Positions 1-5,596 of a stretch of DNA of 6,132 nucleotides are shown here, one piece after another. The DNA comes from Lachnoclostridium sp. UBA933 (GTDB taxonomy: Bacteria; Bacillota; Clostridia; Lachnospirales; Lachnospiraceae). The stretch is from contig DBDL01000047.1 in assembly GCA_002293545.1 (NCBI GenBank), positions 3,870-10,001 on the forward strand, given 5' to 3'. The stretch's first letter is position 1. Every line of letters begins with the position of its first letter. A program made the position numbers and the translations under genes. The notes below the pieces were generated by a model that was given only the letters and a program-made list of their open reading frames with translations, did not search any database and was not told the DNA's origin.

Positions 1-2
1 GT

Positions 3-1388
3 AGGCAGAACGCAGACGGTCATAGGTATATAACCGACGCGGTAAAAAAAGGTTCGTCGGTTATTATCATAGAAAAAGAAGTACAAATTGATGAAGATGT
101 TACCGTGATCCGTGTCAGTAATACGAGAAAGGCACTGGCACTTATTTCGGCAACATTTTTTGACGATCCGGCGGGTAAATTAACCACCATAGGCATTACC
201 GGAACAAAAGGGAAAAGCAGTGTGGCAGGCATGGTTTATGAAATTTTGAATTACGCCGGAATACCATGCGGTTTGATTGGAACAATCGGTGCATTTATTG
301 GGGAAGAAAAGTTTTCTACATTAAACAGCACGCCGGAGTCTTATGAAATCCATAAATATTTATATAAAATGAATCAAAAGGGATGCCGTTATGCGGTTAT
401 GGAAGTTTCGTCCCAAGGATTGAAACAACATCGCACAGACGGAATATTTTTTGATTACGGAGTGTTCACCAATCTTTCCGCGGATCATATCGGAGAAGGG
501 GAACATACGGATTTTGCAGAGTATTGTATGTATAAGTCCCAATTATTTGTACAGTGTAAATCGGCTGTGGGGAATATCGACGATGAATATTTTGAAGAAA
601 TATTTCAAAATGCAGCCTGCGGGATTACGACATTCGGAACAAAGAAAGAAGCGGATTACCGTATCCGGAATATCCGTCATATTGTAAACGGCGGGGAACT
701 GTCGATGTCGTTTGATTTCATAATGAAAAACTCCGCAGCGGAAACCGGATCGAAAACAAAATCCTGCGATTCTGTTATTCTGGGGCTGCCCGGAAGCTTC
801 AATGTGATGAATGCCGCTTGTGCGATGATTCTTTGCTTGCAATCAGGTATTCCCTATGATATGATAAAAGAAAGATTGAATCACACAAAAGTCAAGGGAC
901 GGATTGAGCCGGTACATATATCCGATGAATTTTCGGTACTCATTGACTACGCTCACAATGAATTGAGCTGCCGGAGCGTTTTAACGGCATTACGGGAGTA
1001 TCATCCCAAACGGATTATCAGTATTTTTGGCTGCGGCGGCAACCGGAGCAAGGACAGAAGATATACGATGGGGAAGACAGTCGGCGAATTGTCGGATTTA
1101 TCTGTTATTACGGCAGACAATCCCCGAAAAGAAAATGTTCTGGATATTATCGAAGATATCAAAGTTGGTATGAAACAAAGCGGCGGGGAGTATGTTGTTT
1201 TTTCGGACCGGCAAAGCGCTGTTTCCTATGCGGTTCAGAATGCGGGAAAGGGCGATATGGTCGTTTTACTCGGAAAGGGACACGAGGAATATCAAGAAAT
1301 AGACGGGGTGAAATATCATTACAGTGAACGGGAAGCGGTGGAAAATGCGGCAGAGGAATGCGGGTTATCCGTAAAGCCGGGAAAGTGA
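3..1388 (+). CDS. murE: MurE-like UDP-N-acetylmuramyl-tripeptide synthetase (5' end outside window)
   Basis: Mur ligases of this type act in the cytoplasm and use ATP to add the third residue, usually meso-diaminopimelate, to UDP-MurNAc-L-Ala-D-Glu during peptidoglycan synthesis. A GTG at 105 could be read as a start. However, the frame is open to the left edge, and the codons from base 3 (RQNADGHRYI...AVKKG) match the end of the MurE N-terminal domain, so the gene is cut and the true start lies outside. About 461 residues are present against a usual 480-500. Visible motifs are the ATP loop GITGTKGKSS (192-221), MEVSSQG, the lysine of YKSQLF (the position carbamylated in Mur ligases), DYAHN, DNPR (1116-1127) and GKGHE near the C-terminus. 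DNPR and GKGHE are the diaminopimelate-type signature. The loop has Lys where most MurE have Asn (GTNGKT), and SSQ replaces SSH, a variant I associate with clostridial MurE paralogues. No clear terminator follows. Confidence is high for the family and moderate for it being the housekeeping copy. Confidence 0.92.
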   Translation, partial: RQNADGHRYITDAVKKGSSVIIIEKEVQIDEDVTVIRVSNTRKALALISATFFDDPAGKLTTIGITGTKGKSSVAGMVYEILNYAGIPCGLIGTIGAFIGEEKFSTLNSTPESYEIHKYLYKMNQKGCRYAVMEVSSQGLKQHRTDGIFFDYGVFTNLSADHIGEGEHTDFAEYCMYKSQLFVQCKSAVGNIDDEYFEEIFQNAACGITTFGTKKEADYRIRNIRHIVNGGELSMSFDFIMKNSAAETGSKTKSCDSVILGLPGSFNVMNAACAMILCLQSGIPYDMIKERLNHTKVKGRIEPVHISDEFSVLIDYAHNELSCRSVLTALREYHPKRIISIFGCGGNRSKDRRYTMGKTVGELSDLSVITADNPRKENVLDIIEDIKVGMKQSGGEYVVFSDRQSAVSYAVQNAGKGDMVVLLGKGHEEYQEIDGVKYHYSEREAVENAAEECGLSVKPGK

Positions 1389-1468
1389 AAATGCTGCCGG
1401 CTGAAAACCACAGTCACCTAAGCCCTCAGAAATGAATGAATATTCAAAGAATAAGTTTAAAAAACGGT

Positions 1469-1498
1469 TAATCTTTTTATCAAGTGTGCCGATATAAT
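1469..1498 (+). promoter_or_regulatory. Sigma-D (flagellar, SigD/FliA-type) promoter, overlapping a sigma-A -10 box
   Basis: TAAT at 1469-1472 and GCCGATAT at 1488-1495 are separated by exactly 15 bases. The Bacillus sigma-D consensus is TAAA-N15-GCCGATAT, so the -10 is perfect and the -35 matches at 3 of 4. The site lies about 70 bases upstream of the start codon at 1565 in a plausible intergenic position. A perfect TATAAT (1493-1498) overlaps it, but no convincing TTGACA-like -35 sits 16-18 bases upstream and there is no TG extension. Sigma-D is therefore the better reading. Transcription would start near 1502, giving a leader of about 60 bases. Confidence 0.7.
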
Positions 1499-1550
1499 CA
1501 TTAAGGAATATTTTTATGTTCCCAATCGACGGATCGGTGATATTAAATTC

Positions 1551-1560
1551 AAAGGAGTGA
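1551..1560 (+). promoter_or_regulatory. Ribosome binding site of the FliD-C-like gene
   Basis: AAAGGAGTGA sits with its GGAG core (1554-1557) seven bases before the ATG at 1565. This is a strong Firmicute-type site and fixes that start codon. Confidence 0.85.
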
Positions 1561-1564
1561 TAGT

Positions 1565-2281
1565 ATGAGCGATTTCTTTTCTACCATCGGAGGCACGTCA
1601 AACACTTCATTTTATGACAGTTTTTTTGGCGGCGGAACAGGTGGAATGAGCAGCCTTCTCGGTGATTACTCAATGATTAAGAGCGGAGCATATACGAAAT
1701 TACTGAAAAAGTATTATGCTGAAAATCCTGTTCAAAGAGATGAAAACGGCAAAATAAACACAATCAAGGACAGCAAGGCTGCTGACACGACCAAAAATTT
1801 ACTTGCCGTAAAAGACAGTGCAAAGAAAACGGCAGATGCGGCAACCGACTTTACAAAAACAGATATTACAAAGGTAAAAAGAGAAGATTTATTGAAAGAT
1901 GTAAAAGGGTTTGTCGAAAACTACAATAGCATGTTGGAAGATATGGATAATATCGAATCCGTTACTATTTTACAAAATGCGGTATGGATGACATCAGAGA
2001 TGAAACGGAATGCCAATGTTTTAGATCAGATTGGAATTAAGATTGGTTCCGATAACAAGCTGTCAGTTGACGAAGACAAATTCAAAGGTGCAAGTGAAGG
2101 CGTCCTGAAATCAGTATTTTCAGGGAATAATTCCATTATGGGTTCCGTGGCACAGCGTGCCAACCAGATTTATAATCTGTCGGGTACACAGGCAATTCTG
2201 AATTCAAAGAATACTTCCTATAACAGCACCGGCGGATATAAAGCACCGCTTTCATCCAATCTTATTAACAGCTTGATGTAA
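1565..2281 (+). CDS. Putative flagellar-associated protein with a FliD C-terminal-like region
   Basis: This 238-residue protein is not one I can name. The N-terminus (about 1-30) is rich in Gly, Ser and Phe. It is followed by LLGDYSMIKSGAYTKLLKKYY (31-51), a pattern I associate with uncharacterised proteins of flagellated Lachnospiraceae. A Lys/Asp/Ala-rich, probably helical stretch covers about 68-115. Residues about 113-206 resemble the C-terminal part of the filament cap protein FliD: VKGFVENYNSML, then LDQIGIKIGSDNKLSVDEDKF (about 153-173), then SVAQRANQIYNLSG. FliD is normally much longer and caps the growing filament, and its N-terminal and hypervariable domains are absent here. There is no cysteine, Sec signal peptide or membrane segment, which fits an axial or secreted flagellar protein exported by the flagellar apparatus. 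The sigma-D promoter upstream supports expression with late flagellar genes. The gene is monocistronic between that promoter and the hairpin at 2314. The flagellar role is an inference; the reading frame and start are secure. Confidence 0.8.
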   Translation: MSDFFSTIGGTSNTSFYDSFFGGGTGGMSSLLGDYSMIKSGAYTKLLKKYYAENPVQRDENGKINTIKDSKAADTTKNLLAVKDSAKKTADAATDFTKTDITKVKREDLLKDVKGFVENYNSMLEDMDNIESVTILQNAVWMTSEMKRNANVLDQIGIKIGSDNKLSVDEDKFKGASEGVLKSVFSGNNSIMGSVAQRANQIYNLSGTQAILNSKNTSYNSTGGYKAPLSSNLINSLM

Positions 2282-2313
2282 AGATGTATCCGGAAGTTAA
2301 ATAGTAGATTTAC

Positions 2314-2341
2314 GGCACAGGCGCTGCAGTCTGTGCCTTTT
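2314..2341 (+). terminator. Probable intrinsic terminator after the FliD-C-like gene
   Basis: GGCACAG (2314-2320) pairs perfectly with CTGTGCC (2331-2337). One G-T and one C-G pair could extend the stem to nine, leaving a six-base loop. It is followed directly by TTTT (2338-2341). The T-run is short, so termination may be partial and some readthrough into rsmE is possible. Confidence 0.65.
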
Positions 2342-2356
2342 ACATTCATTGCTTAC

Positions 2357-2363
2357 AGGAGGG
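2357..2363 (+). promoter_or_regulatory. Ribosome binding site that decides the rsmE start
   Basis: AGGAGGG lies just before the ATG at 2367. An in-frame TTG at 2349 would place this site inside the coding region and has no ribosome binding site of its own, so ATG 2367 is chosen. The spacing from AGGAGG is short, about four bases. Confidence 0.8.
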
Positions 2364-2366
2364 ATT

Positions 2367-3110
2367 ATGCAGCGTTTTTTTGTTCCGGTTTCTCAAATCC
2401 GAGAGAAAGAAGCCGTAATTTTAGGGGATGATGTGAATCATATCAAAAATGTACTTCGTTTGCGGACAGAAAGCGAAATTATTCTTTCCGATGGGAAAGG
2501 GCAGGAGTATCATTGTATCATAAAAGAGTTCGGACCGGACCGGGTTTTGCTTGCCGTGAAAGAAAGCAAGCCGGTTGTTTCGGAGCTTCCGGTTAAGCTG
2601 ACATTGATTCAGGCGCTGCCGAAATCCGATAAAATGGAGATGATTATTCAAAAAGGTGTGGAATTGGGAATGTATGAACTGATTCCGGTTCGGACAAGCC
2701 GTTGTGTTGTCCGGTTGGAGGATAAGAAAGCCAGACAAAAACAAGCCCGCTGGCAGGCAATTGCCGAATCGGCAGCCAAACAAAGCGGACGCGGTATTAT
2801 CCCAAGGATTCATCCGGTGATGTCAATGGAGGAAGCGATTCAGATGACAAACCAATACGACACGGTATTGATTCCCTATGAATTGTCTGAAAATATTTCA
2901 GAAACAGCAGAGATTATAAAAAACAGTCTTTTGGGAGAATCAATCGCTGTATTGATCGGACCGGAAGGTGGTTTCGAGCGTGGTGAAGTAGAAAAAGCGA
3001 CCAAGGCAGGTGCCAGGCAAATATCACTCGGAAAACGGATATTACGGACAGAAACGGCAGGAATGATGATGTTATCGGTTCTCATGTTCCAAATAGAAAG
3101 CAGGTTTTAA
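2367..3110 (+). CDS. rsmE: 16S rRNA (uracil-1498-N3)-methyltransferase RsmE
   Basis: RsmE methylates N3 of U1498 of 16S rRNA in the assembled small subunit, using S-adenosylmethionine; it is a cytoplasmic SPOUT-family enzyme. The product is 247 residues, normal for the family. The N-terminus MQRFFVPVSQI and the following small beta-rich region (about 1-70) match the PUA-like RNA-binding domain. The methyltransferase domain follows, with LPKSDKMEMIIQKGVELGM (about 84-102), IAESAAKQSGRGIIP (about 132-146), LIGPEGGF (196-203) and LGKRILRTETA (221-231). The last two form the SAM-binding trefoil knot signature. The start is ATG 2367, since RFFV-type N-termini and the ribosome binding site agree. 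The cysteine desulfurase gene begins 16 bases after the stop, so the two are probably cotranscribed. No strong promoter was seen in the short gap upstream, although the hairpin at 2314 separates it from the previous gene. Confidence 0.96.
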   Translation: MQRFFVPVSQIREKEAVILGDDVNHIKNVLRLRTESEIILSDGKGQEYHCIIKEFGPDRVLLAVKESKPVVSELPVKLTLIQALPKSDKMEMIIQKGVELGMYELIPVRTSRCVVRLEDKKARQKQARWQAIAESAAKQSGRGIIPRIHPVMSMEEAIQMTNQYDTVLIPYELSENISETAEIIKNSLLGESIAVLIGPEGGFERGEVEKATKAGARQISLGKRILRTETAGMMMLSVLMFQIESRF

Positions 3111-3118
3111 GGAAAGGA
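3111..3118 (+). promoter_or_regulatory. Ribosome binding site for the GTG-started cysteine desulfurase
   Basis: GGAAAGGA lies directly after the rsmE stop, with the AAAGG core about nine bases before the GTG at 3127. It supports the non-ATG start, which also gives the expected N-terminus MEVYLDNAATT. Confidence 0.65.
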
Positions 3119-3126
3119 AAAGTAAG

Positions 3127-4293
3127 GTGGAGGTATACTTGGACAATGCGGCAACAACAAAGGTTTCCGAAGCGGTTGCCGGAAAAATAAATGATATGAT
3201 GTGCGGCACTTATGGGAATCCGTCATCAAAGCATAGAAAAGGGTTTGATGCGGAACAGGAGATAAAATCAGCGGCAAAATCAATAGCCGGCCTATGCAAA
3301 TGCAAGGAAAAAGAAATTTATTACACCTCAGGCGGAACAGAAAGCAATAATCTTGCGCTGATTGGTACGGCGATGGCAAATAAGCGGAGAGGCAGGCATA
3401 TCGTTACATCGCAGATTGAGCATCCCTCTGTTACGGAACCGCTTAAATTTCTGGAGCAGCAGGGTTTTGAAGTGACATACCTGCCCGTCGATTTCATGGG
3501 CAAAATAAAAGAAGATATATTATCTGAAGCAGTTAGGGAAGATACAATTCTGGTTTCTGTTATCTATGTGAATAACGAAATCGGCTCCGTACAGAATATT
3601 TCCGGGATCAGCAAAAGAATTCGCACACATAACCCCAATATTATCTTTCACACCGATGCGGTGCAGGCTTTCGGCAAATACCGTATCATACCGGAGCGTG
3701 AAGGAATTGATCTCCTTTCTGCCAGTGCGCATAAGCTGCATGGACCGAAAGGAACCGGTTTTTTATATATAAAAGAGGGAACGAAAATCCAGCCGTTATT
3801 TTATGGCGGCGGGCAGCAAAAATCCGTGCGTCCGGGAACGGAAAATGTTCCGGGAATTGCCGGAATGGCGCTGGCGGGCATAAATGCCTATCAAGACAGG
3901 GAAAACAAGGCGGAAGCAATGTTCACTCTAAAAGAAAACTTTATCAGAAGCTTGAAACAGGAGCTGAACGGCATCCGAATCAACGCCTGTGAATGCGGCA
4001 GTATCAGGGAAACCGCACCGCATGTCGTAAGCGTATGCTTTGAACAGATAAAAAGCGAAGTTCTATTACATGCACTTGAAGACAGAGGTATTTATGTTTC
4101 TTCCGGTTCGGCATGTTCGAGCAATCATCAGGGGTTCAGCAGCGTGCTGAGAGCAATCGGAGTGGAGGAGAATTTGCTTGATTCCACCCTGCGTTTCAGC
4201 TTTTCGGATGAAACGACGCAGGAAGAATTAGAATACACGGTAAAGCAATTAAAAGAAATACTGCCGGTATTACGGAAGTACCGGAGGATGTAG
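3127..4293 (+). CDS. Cysteine desulfurase, NifS/IscS type (class V aminotransferase fold)
   Basis: The enzyme uses pyridoxal phosphate to take sulfur from L-cysteine, giving alanine and an enzyme persulfide that feeds Fe-S cluster assembly or tRNA thiolation. The 388-residue product is full length. Key sites are YLDNAATT (4-11), TSGGTESNN (67-75), the cofactor-stacking His99 in IEHPSV, VNNEIG (148-153), Asp177 and Gln180 in TDAVQAFGK, Lys203 in SAHKLHGPKGTG (the Schiff-base lysine), GGGQ...RPGTEN (227-240) and the persulfide Cys330 in SSGSACSS. All catalytic residues are present. The GTG start at 3127 gives the family N-terminus and follows rsmE by 16 bases, so the two look like one operon. 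In related clostridia a homologue near RNA-modification genes often supplies ThiI or MnmA. No iscU or thiI is visible here, so the acceptor is unknown and I do not choose between nifS and iscS. A possible coupled start lies just after its stop. Confidence 0.95.
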   Translation: MEVYLDNAATTKVSEAVAGKINDMMCGTYGNPSSKHRKGFDAEQEIKSAAKSIAGLCKCKEKEIYYTSGGTESNNLALIGTAMANKRRGRHIVTSQIEHPSVTEPLKFLEQQGFEVTYLPVDFMGKIKEDILSEAVREDTILVSVIYVNNEIGSVQNISGISKRIRTHNPNIIFHTDAVQAFGKYRIIPEREGIDLLSASAHKLHGPKGTGFLYIKEGTKIQPLFYGGGQQKSVRPGTENVPGIAGMALAGINAYQDRENKAEAMFTLKENFIRSLKQELNGIRINACECGSIRETAPHVVSVCFEQIKSEVLLHALEDRGIYVSSGSACSSNHQGFSSVLRAIGVEENLLDSTLRFSFSDETTQEELEYTVKQLKEILPVLRKYRRM

Positions 4294-4440
4294 ATGGGAA
4301 ACAAATTTAGTCAAATAGAAATAACCTCCTACTCCGGCAAATCAAACAGCTCCGGAATATTGATATTCTCTTTCCTCTCCCGGTTAATCGTACTTTCATG
4401 TTCATACGGCAGCAGCGGAAGTTTTTTGTTTTTCCGGTAG
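4294..4440 (+). other. Possible remnant or spurious coupled ORF after the cysteine desulfurase (48 codons)
   Basis: An ATG at 4294 directly abuts the TAG of the desulfurase gene, and GGAGG (4283-4287) lies six bases before it, so it would be well placed for coupled translation. The frame encodes MGNKFSQIEIT... and ends at TAG 4438-4440. From 4329 onwards it is only the antisense of the minus-strand gene, so just the first 11-12 codons are independent sequence. I recognise no domain. It may be chance, because the GGAGG is also the last Arg-Arg-Met codons, or it may be the stub of a downstream operon gene replaced by the minus-strand pair. Confidence 0.25.
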
Positions 4441-5507
4441 TATTCCTTTATCTCCTCAAAGCGTTCTTTGCGGTCTTTGATATAATCCGCGGCATTTTCC
4501 GGTGTAACATAAACTCCGAAATTGTATTCATCCGGCTTTCCGGACATCGTATCAATCATAATATCCCCCATTTCGTAATAATAATGAAAGGCATTATAGA
4601 AATTTGCAGGATTGAGGCTGTAGTCAGTAATATGACTGAAACACCAGAATCCGCCCGTAATTTCTGCGATTCGCAGGATTGCAGAATATATATGTTTATT
4701 TTCATAACGGGCGATTTCCGCAATAAACAGAGGTGCCATGACTACCTGAAGTTCAATTTTATTTATATCGCATAAATCTTTGATTTTTTGTAAATCATCC
4801 AGGCACTTGTCGATAACAGATGCTTTGGATTGTGCCTTACCGGTCAGTAACCGGTTTCCGTACTTGACGGTATCTTTTTCCATATATTTGCGGTAATAAT
4901 TGTCCGGGTCTTTTTTAAAAGCCTTATAATATCGGGAAAGATTATACTCGCCGGTAGGGAATGAGATGGGGCGTTCGGACTTATCGGCATTGATTTCATC
5001 CCAACTGACGGATAGATTTTGAAAAAGGAATCCCAAGGTTTCTTTTGATTTTGATTCACCGCTTATAATAGCCGGAAGCTCATAAATGCTGCCCAATTGC
5101 TCCCGTTCATAAAGACGGAATTCGGAAGTGCTTATATGAAACAGGATTTTTTTGGGATGAGCGTGTTCAATAACAAATTTCGTATTGTAATAATAATCCT
5201 GAAAATTACCGGAAAGAACCCATGTGTTGAAGTATTTGTGACCGTCCATTTCCATCAGCTTTTTGGAACGCAGGGAACCGGCTTTTGAACCGCCGATGAC
5301 AAAAGCGTCGTATTCCTCCGGATGATGCAAAATATATTCTGCCTTTAATTCTCTCATATAATAAGAATTATCGTTTTGATATACCCATTCCCCGCTTTGT
5401 GAACGAAAATACCCGACAGGATCAACAAAAATGTTTACTCCGGTAATAAAGAGTAAACATAACAGTATTAAGCTTATAAAAATGATACACCATGTTTTGA
5501 TTCTCAT
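4329..5507 (-). CDS. Membrane-anchored SGNH/DltD/AlgX-like protein, tandem copy 1
   Basis: The function is not recognised beyond the fold-like pattern. The frame allows an ATG at 5573, but the ATG at 5507 is preferred. It puts the basic MRIK directly before a hydrophobic segment (about 7-28), the typical signal anchor, and has a weak AAGAGAA site six bases upstream. The product is 392 residues. After the anchor comes FVDPVGYF (27-34), then AFVIGGSKAGS (68-78) with Ser74 at the place of the SGNH nucleophile. Next is a region resembling the alpha/beta core (KYFNTWVLSGNFQDYYYN, then KKILFHIS at 119-126) and a long middle region. The C-terminal block NPANFYNAFHYYYEMGD has His308. Related acyl-transfer/esterase-type proteins act outside the membrane on teichoic acids or polysaccharides. 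Here the residue three before the His is Asn305 where Asp is expected, so activity is uncertain. It lies downstream of a paralogue on the same strand and is convergent with the desulfurase gene, 35 bases apart. Confidence 0.8.
   Translation of the reverse strand: MRIKTWCIIFISLILLCLLFITGVNIFVDPVGYFRSQSGEWVYQNDNSYYMRELKAEYILHHPEEYDAFVIGGSKAGSLRSKKLMEMDGHKYFNTWVLSGNFQDYYYNTKFVIEHAHPKKILFHISTSEFRLYEREQLGSIYELPAIISGESKSKETLGFLFQNLSVSWDEINADKSERPISFPTGEYNLSRYYKAFKKDPDNYYRKYMEKDTVKYGNRLLTGKAQSKASVIDKCLDDLQKIKDLCDINKIELQVVMAPLFIAEIARYENKHIYSAILRIAEITGGFWCFSHITDYSLNPANFYNAFHYYYEMGDIMIDTMSGKPDEYNFGVYVTPENAADYIKDRKERFEEIKEYYRKNKKLPLLPYEHESTINRERKENINIPELFDLPE
5431..5460. repeat. Perfect 10-bp inverted repeat with a 10-base spacer inside the SGNH-like gene
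   Basis: ATGTTTACTC (5431-5440) and GAGTAAACAT (5451-5460) are exact reverse complements separated by CGGTAATAAA. The repeat lies in the codons of the membrane anchor of the minus-strand gene, about 47-76 bases after its chosen start. It could form an mRNA hairpin or a DNA palindrome. No function is established and chance is possible. Confidence 0.5.
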
Positions 5508-5596
5508 ATTATATTCTCTTTTCTTTGTGCTGTATGCGTTATGTTCCGGCAGAAGTTGTATTCTGATATACATACCGATGTGTTTCCATGGAAGTT

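Noticed and set aside
105..107. GTG as the start of the murE-like gene
   Set aside because: The upstream codons are in frame, open to the edge, and match the MurE N-terminal domain; the gene begins outside the window.
1389..1450. Terminator after the murE-like gene
   Set aside because: Only four-base complementary pieces (GGCT/AGCC, CTGA/TCAG) are present and no T-run follows.
2349..2351. TTG start for rsmE adding six residues
   Set aside because: The AGGAGGG at 2357-2363 would be inside the gene, and RsmE proteins normally begin with M-x-RFFV, which matches ATG 2367.
4264..4284. Inverted repeat CCGGTA...TACCGG at the end of the desulfurase gene
   Set aside because: The stem is only six bases, lies inside coding sequence and has no T-run, so it is not called a terminator.
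4281..4337. CCGGAG / CTCCGG repeat spanning the convergent junction
   Set aside because: Six bases with a 45-base spacer is within chance, and neither arm extends.
4398..4775. Plus-strand 125-codon frame within the SGNH-like gene
   Set aside because: It is the antisense shadow of a well-supported minus-strand gene, with no ribosome binding site and no recognisable domain. The same holds for the plus-strand frames at 5431-5901 and 5660-5968.
5508..5573. Upstream ATG giving a 414-residue form of the SGNH-like protein
   Set aside because: The 22 added residues are polar and precede the basic, hydrophobic anchor, and no good ribosome binding site lies before 5573. The form starting at 5507 is favoured but not proven.
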